NCBI RefSeq assembly: GCF_000143415.4
Contig: NW_003314266.1
Location: 2,689,010 to 2,753,009 of the forward strand
Length of the DNA: 64,000 nt
Direction: 5' to 3'
Origin: Selaginella moellendorffii
Lineage: Eukaryota; Streptophyta; Lycopodiopsida; Selaginellales; Selaginellaceae
Every line of letters starts with the position of its first letter. The first letter of the stretch is position 1. Below, in pieces: positions 8,772 to 19,792 of this stretch. The translations under genes were made by a program, and so were the position numbers. The notes under the pieces were generated by a model. That model was not told where the DNA came from. It saw only the letters and a list, made by a program, of their open reading frames with translations, and made no database searches.

Positions 8772-10523
8772 ATGAATGAAGTGGTCGCTTTGAACAAAAA
8801 AATTCAACTCTATGGAAGCATTGGAAATGTGGATTCTGCTCGTGCAGTGTTTGATTCCATAGTGTCCAAAGATGCATTTTCCTGGGTGTGCTTGATATGC
8901 TCATATGCCCAAAACGGGTATCTACGACATGCAAAATGGGCCTTCGACAAAATGCCATCACCCAATCTCGTCTCTTACACCGCAATGCTCAGTGCATACG
9001 CGAGAAACGGTCAAATCGATCAGGCCCAAAGTATTTTTGATGCAATGCCACAGCACAATATTGTAGCTTGGGACGCAATCGTATCAGCATTGGCCCAGAG
9101 CGGGCATTTTGAAGAGGCGCGGGAGACCGCAGAAAAAATGCCCGAGCACGGGGCTTTCACTTGGACATCACTGCTCAACTCCTGTGCCCGCGAGGGCGAC
9201 CTCGCGGGAGCGCGAGAAATCTTTGCGGTGATGCTCGAGCACCATCTCATCTCCTGGAATGCGATGCTCACTGCGTGCTCGAGGGCCGGGGAGTGTGAGC
9301 AGGCGGAGTGTGTCTTTGATTCCATGCCGGAGCGAGACCTTGTATCCTGGAATGCGATGATCACAACATACTGCCACTGCGATTCCTTTGCACTCGCCAT
9401 GAAAGTTTTTCGCGAGATGCCCGCGTGTAACATAATATCCTGGAGCACAATACTTGCCGGAAGTGCTGGAAGTGGACACTTGGAGGAAACAAAAAAAATC
9501 TTTGAGTGCATGCCCATGCACAACCTCGTTTCATGTACCACGATGCTTGCGGCATATTCCCAAGCCGGGCATCTTTCTCTTGCGAGAAAGTTATTCGACT
9601 CTATTGCCCACAAAGACGTGGTTGTGTGGACGGCTATGATGGCAGCGTACGCTGACAACGGCCATCTTGACCAGGCAAAACGTTTATTCGACGAGATTCC
9701 CCGTACAAATATCGTGACTTGGAATATTCTTCTTGCAGCATATGCCGGTGATGGGCAAATTGAAGTGTTGAAATGTTTGTTTGACAAGACGCCATGCCAA
9801 GGAATATTCTCTTGGAACTCTCTTTTGTACGGTTATGCTCGTTCCGGGTATCTATCTGACGTAGAGCAAACGTTTCGTTGGATGCCGGGTTGGAACTTAA
9901 TGTCCTGGAATATTTTGCTAACGGCATATGCCCAGACTGGGCATCTTTTGGAATGCGAGGCTTTGTTCCAGGGAATGAATATTCGCGACTCAGTCTCTTG
10001 GAACGCTCTTCTTGGCGCTCAAGCCCAAGCCGGGCAATTGCAACAGTGCAAGAGAACTTTTCTCTCGATGCCCGAGAGAAGCTTGGTGTCTTGGAACACA
10101 ATGCTCACTGCCACCGTCCACAAAGGAGATCTCTCTCACGCCTTCCAAGCCTTTCATTCCGCCAAGCTCTTGGAGCTCCCGGACGACATAAGCTTCGCCT
10201 TGATCCTGGTAGCATGCAGTAGAACTGGGAAGCTTTTCGATGGAAGGTCTCTGTTTCTGTCGATGGTGGTGGATTTCGGATTGGAGCCGACGATGCAGCA
10301 CTACTGCTGCATGGTTGATCTGCTGGGACGCGCTGGCTTCGTCGAGGATGCGCAGGAGCTCATCGCCACAATGCCGTGCCTTCCAAACGCCGCGGTGTGG
10401 GGATGCCTGCTTGGGGCTTGCCGGAGTCAGCAGAGCTCGAAAGTCGGCGCTCGAGCGGCGAAGTTTGTCCAGCAGGACGCTGCGTTTCTGCTGCTTGCCA
10501 ACATTTACTCGCTTGACAAGTAG
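8772..10523 (+). CDS. Intronless PPR protein made of short (S-type) repeats, with E-like end
   Basis: ATG 8772, 583 residues, no introns. From about residue 12 to 470 it is an array of about 31-residue repeats of the form VSWNAML-x-A-YA-x-xGH-x-x-A-x-x-F-D-x-MP. Near the C terminus it has the E-domain start HYCCMVDLLGRAGFVEDA and AAVWGCLLGACR, then stops after LLLANIYSLDK. The DYW deaminase domain is absent. Such proteins bind organellar RNA, one repeat per base; E-class members recruit an editing deaminase in trans. No clear transit peptide is present at this start, so targeting is uncertain. An upstream GTG just before the ATG is not needed. Confidence 0.88.
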   Translation: MNEVVALNKKIQLYGSIGNVDSARAVFDSIVSKDAFSWVCLICSYAQNGYLRHAKWAFDKMPSPNLVSYTAMLSAYARNGQIDQAQSIFDAMPQHNIVAWDAIVSALAQSGHFEEARETAEKMPEHGAFTWTSLLNSCAREGDLAGAREIFAVMLEHHLISWNAMLTACSRAGECEQAECVFDSMPERDLVSWNAMITTYCHCDSFALAMKVFREMPACNIISWSTILAGSAGSGHLEETKKIFECMPMHNLVSCTTMLAAYSQAGHLSLARKLFDSIAHKDVVVWTAMMAAYADNGHLDQAKRLFDEIPRTNIVTWNILLAAYAGDGQIEVLKCLFDKTPCQGIFSWNSLLYGYARSGYLSDVEQTFRWMPGWNLMSWNILLTAYAQTGHLLECEALFQGMNIRDSVSWNALLGAQAQAGQLQQCKRTFLSMPERSLVSWNTMLTATVHKGDLSHAFQAFHSAKLLELPDDISFALILVACSRTGKLFDGRSLFLSMVVDFGLEPTMQHYCCMVDLLGRAGFVEDAQELIATMPCLPNAAVWGCLLGACRSQQSSKVGARAAKFVQQDAAFLLLANIYSLDK

Positions 10524-10534
10524 ATGATAATCAC

Positions 10535-10720
10535 GTAACAAGGAGAAGGAGAAGTTTAATCGAGACAACTGACCTCGAGGGATACTGGAGGAGATCTCCG
10601 TTGTAGCGTTCTGATTATGCAAACATCAACAAAGGCGAAGGAGAAGTTTAATCGAGCGAACTGACCTCGAGCGAGTTGCGTTTCTACTGGAGGACGTAAA
10701 TGAGATCTCCGCTGTGAAGC
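10535..10720. repeat. Duplicate of the 3' end of the channel gene
   Basis: The segment 10541-10610 (aaggagaaggagaagtttaatcgag, aactgacctcgag, actggagga, gagatctccg) repeats at 10630-10720. The second copy runs into the last codons of the minus-strand channel gene (stop at 10686-10684). The first is therefore a partial, downstream copy of that gene's end. Confidence 0.6.
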
Positions 10721-13700
10721 AGTGTGTCATAGGCCGGGTTCGTGCTCACATAAGCGACTGGAGAGTTGTGCGTCCCAACCGGGCGGTAGAGTCCCAGAGC
10801 GAGCGCCTTTTCGTTGTGCAAGAGCCCCTGGAACAGCTGCTGGAAGCTGAGGCCGACGTAGCAGCTTGGGATCGGAATTTGCTCGAGCCTCCGTATGGAG
10901 TTTTCGTCACCGTCTTCGTCCTCTCCGGTGTGTCGCCCGCAAGAGAGCTGCTCGATGATTGAGACGGAGTTCCTGTTGAAAAACGTGGCGTACCTGAGGA
11001 TCCATGAAGACTCAGAAAGTATTCTCGAGAAAAGGAGGACTTACGTTAGGAATGTGAATGCTGCCGGGCAAAGTCCCTTGCCTTCGGCGAATGGTGGTGC
11101 AAACTGTAACCTCGCGTCACGGTCTCTTTGCAACGTTTTCGGCTGGAATTGCACGGTGTGGATCCGGGAGTGTGGTCGGAGGAATTGCAGCTGGATCTCT
11201 TGTTGGAGTTCAACCAGCACACGGTTTCTGGCCGGGCTTAGAAGGCGCTCGACGTTCGCAGTTATGACGATGTTCTTCACGTCCAGAGTGTTCACTGTAG
11301 GCGACACAGCTCCTGCTGCGTCGTCAACTGGTTGGAAGTCGTCCTCGAAGCCTTGCGTGAGGATTACCACCTTCTCTGCTAGCTTAAAACGAGTTAAATC
11401 GAATACCTTTAGCACAGACGAAATCTTACCCGCTTGCAAAACTCCAGCACGAACCAAGTCTAGCTCGTACAAAGCCGAGCCTTTCACAAAGTAGACGTCC
11501 TCGAACAATCCCACGCATCCCCAGTCCGCGGCAGTCGGTGTGCTTGGGTGCATGATCACAAGTGGCATCTGCGGCATCGTTGGAATCCGTAAGTTGCAGA
11601 CGAAGTAGAAGAGATTTAGCGGCCAGTTTCCTTCGATGCAGAGTAGAATGTGAGGAAAGGATAAAACCACTACGTTCATCGTCTTCTCCCGCAGGTTTTC
11701 CAGTATCGTGTCTTCCCTTCTTTCCAAAACCGGTCGCTCGGGCTTATCCCACTTCCTCAAAGGTGGCCAACTCATTGCCATATCTATGGCTTCCTCCAGC
11801 GAAGCAACAAACTTTACTTTTGAGTGGCCTTCTTCTTCAACCGAATCGATAGACGAGTAGAAGGGACGAAAATGGCCTTGAAAATCCGTTCTTGTACCTG
11901 GCCTGGTGGAATCCTTTTTGTCGTCATACAAATGGTCGTCAGTTGTCGTCCTCTTGGTCCGTCGCCTCTTATCCCTGCTTTTAAAACCAGTTTCCACGTC
12001 CTGCCGGCTTCCCTTCACGCTTCTAAGAATCCCGTGGTCTTCTTCATGCTTAAATTTACCAGATGATCTTCGGCGTGCTTTACCGTATTCTGAAATGCGT
12101 TCCGCCATCTCTAAGTCCTTCGCAATGACCAAACCAAGATCGGATGGCTTAATTCTACGGCCCCGTGGATAGAGTCGCACTACACGGAGCTTATTTTCAA
12201 GTATAATGTCAAGGCCAATAAGAACCGCATGGTACTTGAGGTACACAATTTCAGCCGCCTGAAGGAAAAGATCACTGTGTGTGAAGTTCAAAGTTATCTG
12301 TACAAACCTCTTCAAAAGTCAGTTTCTCTTCGAAAAAGCAAGTCGGTAATATAGCTGGAAAGATCTCCTGCCGAACACCATAGCAGTACTCTGTCATCCA
12401 GTGGTCAGCGTGTGAATGTCTCAGCAATAACCCGGAACGAAAAAGGTTGATTACAAGAGTTGAAAACCCCTGAATAAGACAGCTGAAACGAAAACAAGAG
12501 TCATGCTTTGAGGTAAAGCTCAGACTGTACCTTCGAGCTAAAAGTTGAAAGCGGACTGCCTCAGGGCAAATGATTTCAATACCAGCCTCAGTTTCATCCC
12601 AAATAGCATTATTGTAGTTTTCAGGTTTTAGCAGCTCCACGATCACTCTCACCTTCGAACCACAATGACGATGAACGGAAAGAGTCCGGGTTATTTGAGC
12701 CGCGTCTTCCGCATCAAAATCCTGAGAGTGGTTTCATGGTCAGTGCCAAGAATTGTAGTGATTGCCTGCACCTTCGCATGCTCATCCGCAAGTAAGAATA
12801 CCGCTGTTGCAAAAGTAGCACAAACACGATCTAAATCGGACTCTTTTATAGGAGTTCCTTCAATGAAGTTGACTCGTCCTCGGTAATGCGTCAGAAGTGT
12901 CTTCATCTCATACCTGCAAAGCTCGATAATTAGAAATATAATATTCACCAGCGCACATACGAAGGTTTGAAAGGTGCCATGATAACAACTCGAATAGGAA
13001 ACGCTGCCATGTCTATTCGCAAACAAAAAATAAAATGAGAACATCACTGCATCACCTTACTTACCTTTATCATGGTTAGGATGATAGAATCCAGCTAGGA
13101 AGTGCCGAATTGTTTGAAGGGATACATTTCCGCTGATGACGATAAAGTTAGACCCAACCGCCTTTTGCATCGTAAATCTTCCTCCATAAGGTCTGCATAA
13201 AACGATGATGAGTGAGTTAATTAACTCGACAACATACCTGCGAGAGGCAAGCTGTAGAATTCTGTTGATTTGCACTGGAAGAATAAGTACAGCAGCAAGC
13301 ATGATAGTGAGAGTAATTAGCCGTCCCCAGTTTGACTTTGGCGTGAAGTCTCCATACCCAACGGTGGTAATCTAGAAAAGAAACTCAAGTGAAAAACAAT
13401 GAACTAAACTTCTTACCGTCACAATCACAAAATAAAAGGCATCATAAAAGGTAAAACATCCCGAGACACCACAACCTTGCTGTATTTTCTTATCCGCCGA
13501 TGTAGTTTTATATTCCACCCACTGAAGTATGCCAGCGGCAATAAAAACTGCATGCAAATAAAGAAGAGATTTTGAAAGAACTTAGCTTGAACCTACCAGC
13601 ACCGAGTGTGTACATTACGAGAAGAAAAATTTGCTGGCCAATTGTACCACCGACGATCACAAACGAAGTGAGGGAAGGTAGAATCCTGAACAATAGAAAA

Positions 13701-15069
13701 CACATATACTCTACATTACAGATGTTTAAAATAAAAGCATACGCTAACCTCAAGGCTCGAAGGACCAGTAGCATTTGAGGGATAGCACCATCGTTCTTAA
13801 ATTTGCTGCAAGCATAATCGAACGAATCAGTTGCAGATGTTCTTCCTTGACAAAACCAACCTCCAGAGGCAAACAATTGACAAGGTGCTGCTGAGGTCGA
13901 TGAGGCCACTTACGGATATAACGTAGTACAGTCGGACAGGAGCGCTGCACAAATATGTTAGTAATAATCCATAATCCAGGATTTCTGTAGCATGATACCT
14001 ATAGAGCTTTAAGAGATAATCTGCGACGAAGAAAAGACCAAAAACTCGCCTCACGATCACAATCCAATGAGTCGACGAGAGTATATAGCTAATGAAACAG
14101 GATAAAGCTGTCAAGTTTGAAGGATTAACCGACTTACGTCGATCGCACATAAGCAACAACAGATACAACTGCTGCAATGAATTCTATCTGCGTATCAAGG
14201 AATTATCAGACAATTGCTACAGAATGTTTAGCTTACACAGAGTAGAATATGGCCGAGAGTACCACTGCGAATCGCTGTTCTCACTTTGATTGTCAATGGA
14301 ACAGTGCCGTATAGGTACAGATTGTGGTATCTGGCAAGAACATCCTTTCCACAGAGAAAAAGAAACAAACGATTTCACATCCAGAAGACATAGAGAGTGC
14401 TTACCTCAGTGGCATTAACTTCCTTTTCCTTCGTTTGATCTTTGAGCCAGAGGAGGCTTTGCAGCAGCACATACTTGACAGAGCCTCTAAACTTCCCGAG
14501 CGATGACTCCTCAGGGACCTTGTTCTCGCGCTCCCTCGGCAAAGAGAATTCCGCATGCTTGGCTTCCAAATCGAACTCCAAGTCATCCTCCAAAACAGGT
14601 GTGCACTGGCCAGTGGGAGTGATGAGCAGCGTCCGAGAGCGAGTGAGAGACTTTGTTCCGGCATTCATTCCACTGCTAGCCAGAGCTGGAACAGTAACCT
14701 CCACCATGTTGGACCTCTCAAGAAATCCCATGTTCTCGTTGTCCATATCACTCCTGGAAAAAAATTAGCAAAAGGAGAAATCAGTTCTAAAGTTTCCAAA
14801 CAAATCCCAAGCAGCTTAATCAATCACCGGCCATATCGCAAGACAGTGTCGGAGAATGCTTTTCGCATTTTTCTGTGTTGCAGCTCACAAGAATTATCCC
14901 TCTGACACGAGCGCAAGCAAAAACAATGTCTCTGCTAACTCCCAGTATGTCAAAGCCAAAAGGCTTTAAAGTCTCCAAGGAAAGAACTTACTGGCGAGGA
15001 TTCCTTCGTACGCTGGTCCAGGGTGCCATCCTTGTCCAACGCTGTGACGCCAGGAAACATACCTTTCAT
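10684..15069 (-). CDS. BK/Slo-type potassium channel alpha subunit
   Basis: Nineteen coding exons (minus) from 15069 to 10684 (15069-14992, 14901-14828, 14753-14405, 14344-14237, 14187-14138, 14088-13999, 13944-13861, 13805-13749, 13685-13597, 13547-13417, 13371-13238, 13192-13065, 13012-12961, 12913-12772, 12721-12531, 12482-12308, 12258-11430, 11375-11045, 10993-10684); 3402 nt, 1133 residues, phases consistent throughout. Order: hydrophilic N terminus, S1-S6, selectivity filter TITTVGYGDF, RCK1 (FIVISGNVSLQTIRHFL, FIEGTPIKESDLDRV, AEDAAQITRTLSV, VRFQLLARSCLIQGFSTL), a long charged linker, RCK2 (DVYFVKGSALYELDL, NIVITANVERLL) and the BK-like end CYVGLSFQQLF, LGLYRP, TNPAYD, DLIYVLQ. It should pass K+ under ligand control through its RCK gating ring. 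There is no S0 segment, S4 keeps few positive charges (LVLRALR), and the acidic calcium bowl expected in RCK2 is not seen. The start is uncertain. Confidence 0.9.
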
Positions 15070-15136
15070 ATGGTTCACTGAAAAAAATAGAGAGCTATGG
15101 CTTAGCTAGAGGCCAAAGCTTATAGAACAAACAGAC

Positions 15137-15186
15137 CTTTGCCGGTGCCAATGCTGCGACGCGACAAATCCTCTCACATCTTCCAT
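15137..15186 (-). other. Putative 5' leader exon of channel gene with upstream start codon
   Basis: An exon with ATG at 15186-15184 (reading MEDVRGFVASQHWHRQ) ends in AAAG before GT at 15136 and splices to 15077. Its frame stays open through the next exon but ends at TAA early in the third exon, while the channel frame begins at ATG 15069. Either this is an upstream ORF, or another splice choice brings it into frame. Confidence 0.4.
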
Positions 15187-15570
15187 GACGATGACCGATT
15201 CGATTAGCCGATGTGATTCACGAGGAACGATCCATCACAGTTAGCTCACCTTCCTAAACCCTGGACTAGGGCTCTTGCTGCGCGCGATTCAAATCGCTCA
15301 CCGGCGCGCGAATCAATCCGGGGCGTGGCGCTGGAAGATCGTGGAGCTGGAGCGGGAACGATCGATCGAGGGGCGCGCGCGATCCAATCGACCGTCGCGA
15401 CAGTCAATAATATCGCCAAGGCGCAGCATCATCATTCGCTTCGTGTGAACAATGGAATGGAAGAGCTATGAAATCGAATATTCGCGAATTATTATATAAC
15501 TGACCGTTTATTAGCAGCATTTAAAGCTCTGCCACGATCGTTACTCTATAGATCGCATTCTTTGATTCGA
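15187..15570. promoter_or_regulatory. Channel promoter region and glyoxalase 3' flank
   Basis: GC-rich segment with cctaaaccctgg (telo-box-like) at about 15253 and repeated gatcgatcg. No coding exon is seen. Confidence 0.4.
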
Positions 15571-16505
15571 TCACGCCGATCCAGCTACAATACCACCGAT
15601 TCTACCAGCGTCGAAAATTTCAATCCAGTAACCATCTGGATCCTTGATGAACGCTAGACCCTTCATTGATCCTGTCAAGAAAAAGAGATTTCCATGAATA
15701 CCAGCGAACGCGATTCTAGTTTTTTCACGTACCATCGTCCGGTTTCTTCACAAACTCCACGCCAAGTTTCTCGAATCTCTCGCAAGCCCTGTAGGTGTCG
15801 TCCACAGAGATTCCAATGTGCCCTTCACAGGTTTTCCCTTTTCAGAGAAAGAAGAAAAGTGAAAGAGAGATTCGGGGTCTACCATAGCCGCGAGGATCAG
15901 CATTTCCATTGTGGTAGCCTTTAAAGTCTGGATCCGTCTCAGTCCCCCAGTTGCTACAAAGCCCAACACATAAGATTAGAAGAAAACACTCTCTCCAACA
16001 TCACGTACTGTGTCAGTTCTATGGTTGCTTTCTTCCTGAAAGTCCAGCGAACACGCTCGATCGGGTCTTTTGGAGCCTCGGCCGAATCCTGCATCAAAGA
16101 AAGAAAAAGAAACTTTCATTGTGCTAAGTCCAACACTTCGAGGACCTCGTATCCTACGAAGTATAGCGAGAACTTCGAATCCGGGAAGTCTAGCCTTTTC
16201 AAAAGCCTGAGATTCGAAAGTTTTTGTCAGTACAAACTATCCAGATCAAAGTACTTACGTCATTCCAAGGACGCGCGAGTAGAAATCCAAGCTCGCTTTT
16301 GGATCCTTGATCCGATACATCTATAAAGATGAACGATATAAAGGATGGAAGCTTTTAGACAAGAAAGAGAATGTAGCAATGGACAAAAGTGAAAAAACGT
16401 GGCACTCACAGTTTGCTGCACGATATAGCCTTTGGTTGCCTCATCCGGTGATTCACTCAAGCCGGGATTATTCTCCGCCGATTCCTTAGATGCCGTGGTA
16501 GCCAT
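15571..16505 (-). CDS. GLX1: Glyoxalase I (lactoylglutathione lyase)
   Basis: Seven exons (minus): 16505-16410, 16320-16259, 16206-16146, 16088-16009, 15953-15883, 15822-15733, 15671-15571. The protein matches plant single-domain glyoxalase I in length and sequence: [71 protein letters not shown] and [13 protein letters not shown]. All four metal ligands expected in the family are present (Gln of VQQT, Glu of TIEL, His of GHIG, Glu of WIEI). It converts the hemithioacetal of methylglyoxal and glutathione to S-lactoylglutathione. A second, longer start at 16719 would add a Ser/Arg-rich leader typical of plastid targeting if a 49-bp intron is removed (see findings). Otherwise the product is cytosolic. 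Confidence 0.92.
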
Positions 16506-16719
16506 CGCTCGATTCCTTAGCTGCATTCTCACAGATCAGCATGCTCCGTGACCGGAAATCCCAATCGACGCACAACCTATCGGTGAGAACCTTAAGATTA
16601 CGCGATGCGCAGCCGAATTGCCCCAATCCACGCGGTAGATGCCTGGCGCGCAAGGATTCCAGCAAGGAGCAACTAGAAGCGAAGGAAATCTTTGAGAATG
16701 CAGTGGCCGATCCAGCCAT
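16506..16719 (-). other. Possible transit-peptide exon of glyoxalase I
   Basis: ATG 16719 opens MAGSATAFSKISFASSCSLL and continues Arg/Leu-rich with almost no acids, like a plastid transit peptide, but in a different frame from the enzyme. Removing 49 bp with a GTTGTG donor (after ACC GAT AG) and a CTGTGAG acceptor would join it in frame through [11 protein letters not shown]. The acceptor is weak, so this is inference. Confidence 0.35.
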
Positions 16720-16852
16720 GGCTATTCTCACCTGGACGACGCCCAAGAACCCTAAAAGGGGAAAGAGTGCCGCTTAAACCCCAGAGGACAGGTAAACCCC
16801 ATGTTAAGAAAGAAGTAGGTCGTGCGTGCTTTTCTCTCTCGCAAAGGCGGCA

Positions 16853-18968
16853 ATGTTGCGCCGCCTGATCAAGAATGCGGTGGATCGAAATCTCGCGCGA
16901 CGATCGCCGCTCGGCACTGGCGCTGGCTATGCAGCGTTTCACGGCGGGAATGGTCTCTCGCAGCACAAGGTCTATCGATTCGGAGACACATTGATCGCGC
17001 TTATTCATTCTCGGTGTTTGTCAGGGGCTTGCTGAGAGGATTGTGCCCCATGGAGTTCTTCCGCGAGCACCCTATAAGGTAATTCTTTCCCCCTTTGTCT
17101 AGAGATGATATTTTTCTATGCTCGGAATCTATTTTTCTGTGCATGCTTTTTGCTAGTCATTTCTTGTGTGCTTTCGCATGGTTATGCCCACCTCGATTCC
17201 TCAAAACCTCATGGCAATTCATTTTGTATGCATTCGCAAAGATCGTCCTTCTTGTGTTTAGATTCTTGTTTGTTTTGTGACACTTTGCTTGTAAGATCTT
17301 TTATACTCCAGCTCCAGCTCTTCCAAACTCCAGGATTCCTGTTTGTTTTGTGACACTTTGCTTGTAAGATCTCTTATACTCTGCTGCTTTTGCTTTCCAG
17401 CTTCTTCCAAACTCCAAACATTACTTTTACTGATTTTTTTCTTTGCGTTTCAGCTGTTTGGATGCCCGCTTTCCACTGGTGCAGTAAGCTTGGGCACGAA
17501 AGAGCTTGTTTCCGGTGGCAACGTTGCTCAAAAGGCCGTGTCAAGGTGGCTGTACGTGTGCTCCGGTTGGGTGTTCGGCATGGTTGTTCTTGGAGGAATG
17601 ACCCGGCTGACGAGATCGGGGTTATCCATGACGGACTGGAAATTTACAGGGAGTCTGCCTCCTTTGTCGGCCGAAGAATGGGAGAAGGAATTCGATAAGT
17701 ACAGACAGTCGCCCGAATACAGGACGTAAGTTAACTGGTTCTCTTCTTGCTTTAATTCATATAGTAGCGCTCGTGTATGTTTTGTCCTGCAGAGTTAACA
17801 AGGGAATGAGCTTGGACGAGTTCAAGTTTATCTACTGGATGGAGTACGCGCACCGGATGTCCGGTAGAGCACTTGGTGTTGTGTTTGCGCTCCCCTTCGG
17901 CTATTTTCTCGTCAAAGGCTACATCACCAGGGAACTTGGAGCTCGACTTGGTGTGCTTCTTGCTATGGGTGCTGGACAGGGACTCGTTGGCTGGTGGATG
18001 GTTAAAAGCGGCCTTGAGGTACTGCGGTTCTGTCCTCCTTTTTCCTGCAAACTTTTATCTCTCTTAGGAGCCTGCTACTGAAGGAGGTCACGCAAGAGTG
18101 AGCCCGTATCGCCTTGCTACGCACTTGGCATCAGCGTTCGTGATATACTCTGGATTACTTTGGACAGCACTCTCTGTGGCTTCTCCCTCACCACCATCGC
18201 CACATCTCCCGCAAGTGGTGCTGCAATCAATGGCGAGGATGAGACGCTTGGTGCTTCCAGTTTCCGGGCTGGTTGGACTGACTGCCTTGTCCGGGGCCTT
18301 CGTCGCAGGAAACGATGCGGTAAAGTTCACAGTTCAATGACATGACCGAGAAAAATACTTCTGTACAGGGACGCGCATTCAACACTTTTCCGAAAATGGG
18401 AGATGATTGGATTCCCGAGGGCATTCTTGCACTTCAGCCAACTATAAAGAATTTCTTCGAGAATACCGCAACCGTGCAGGTAAACGCCAAGCTTTTCCAA
18501 TACTATATTCTTTGCCTCTTCTTTCCTAGCACCTTGTTTTCAACAGTTCAACCATCGTGTTCTTGCGACGACGACTTTGCTGAGCATCGGGGCCGTCTGG
18601 CTGGCCTCGAGAGGCCTCGCATTGCCAGGACCGGCGAGCAAACTCATCACAGGCGCGGTTCACATGACACTTCTCCAGGTTTGAAAATCATCTTTTCCTA
18701 GATTTAACTTCGCAAACTCGAACTTAACAGGTTAGTCTCGGAGTCTACGCACTGCTGAGTTACGTCCCAGTACACGCCGGTGTTGCTCACCAAGCTGGAG
18801 CTCTCACGCTCTTCACGATCATGGTCGCGCTAGCTCACACTCTCAGGCGCCCCTTTCGTGGAGTCACGGAGACCACAAGGCTGATGAATCGCCTCGGCCA
18901 AAGTAAGTATTTTTTGCGTTGTCTGTCTTTCTGGCTCGTTTCTAACGCTTGAATCTCTCGCAGTCTAA
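16853..18968 (+). CDS. COX15: Heme A synthase, COX15 family
   Basis: Nine exons: 16853-16969, 17025-17078, 17454-17725, 17793-18018, 18068-18319, 18369-18479, 18547-18678, 18731-18902, 18964-18968; the last holds only two bases plus TAA. The N terminus MLRRLIKNAVDRNLARRSP is a mitochondrial-type presequence. It then shows the two-bundle membrane fold with WVFGMVVLGGMTRLTRSGLSM, a large loop, EYAHRMSGR, GLVGWWMVKSGL, ATHLASAFVIYSG, AFVAGNDAG, FNHRVLA and HQAGALTLFTIM. The His residues in EYAHR, ATHL, FNHR and AHQAG correspond to the heme ligands of the family. It oxidises the C8 methyl of heme O to give heme A for cytochrome c oxidase in the inner membrane. Its start lies 134 bp from the possible upstream glyoxalase start, in divergent orientation. 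Confidence 0.93.
17262..17425. repeat. Tandem duplication inside COX15 intron 2
   Basis: The phrases tgtttgttttgtgacacttt, gcttgtaagatct, ttatactc and cttccaaactcca occur twice, about 72 bp apart, within the 375-bp intron 17079-17453. This is the longest intron of the gene, and the duplication accounts for part of its length. Confidence 0.8.
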
Positions 18969-19792
18969 ATCACTTTCTCGATCGCTTCTAACGCTTGTAT
19001 CCCTCGCAAACTTCTCTCGAGATTTTTTTTTGTCTCTTCTCTCTTTTTGTTCCTGGCATTCATGGAAGCTCTTTTTTGGTTCCTGGCATTCATGGAAGCT
19101 CTTTTTTTAACGTCTAGCTCAAAAGCTCCAACCGCAAAGTCCAAGGCCCGAATCTCATGCGTAGCTTTCACTTCATAGTGGCCTTTGCCTTTGTAAACAT
19201 GATGTAAATATTCCATCGGCCCCCTCGACGGCTAGGATGCGCGCAGGAATCTTTCATCGTACTGTCATGATTGGTGGACACGTGGCAGCATCCCATTTGT
19301 TTCAAGATGCACCATCCTACGGTACAAAGACGCGGGAAGGGAAATTTCCCCCTATTTTGGCAGGTTTAGGGTTAATTAAGCGTGCTGGTATATAAACTCG
19401 TGGTGAGGGCACGGTGTGCGCGAGTGGAAGGAATTCTTTTGCGCTAGGGCGGTCAGGTCAGTGGCGATCGCCGCCAAATTCAGGGCTTCGATCGCTTCGA
19501 TCTTCGCGTCGTCGCGATCCCGGCGCATCGAAATTCGATTCATCTGAGCTCCAGCGGGCCAGGATTTCAGGTATGGCGCTCTCACGGATCGAATGCGCGA
19601 TCTTATTCTCGTCCTGTTTGGATTCTAAAGACTTTTTTTGACAGGTAGCTAGAAAAGAACGATGAAAATAATGGGTGGAGTTATTTTCTTCCCAGTGGTG
19701 GAAGATTTCGATCCCGCTTTGGGCAAAGGCTTCTACTTTGATTCGTAGCAGTCGCTCCCTCGCGCCGGTGCTGTCCGTGGGCGCTGTCCGTG
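18969..19792. promoter_or_regulatory. COX15 3' flank and promoter/leader of the TTM gene
   Basis: Two short tandem duplications lie at 18940-19015 (tctaacgcttgaatctctcgca / tctaacgcttgtatccctcgca) and 19050-19110 (ggttcctggcattcatggaa twice). A telo-box-like ggtttagggtta is at 19365 and TATATAAA at about 19389. Transcription of the plus-strand gene probably starts near 19420, with a 5' leader that may hold an intron before the ATG at 19793. Confidence 0.5.

Noticed and set aside
9020-9787. Minus-strand ORF of 255 codons
   Set aside because: Mirror of the PPR repeats at 8772-10523; the repeated sequence keeps the opposite frame open.
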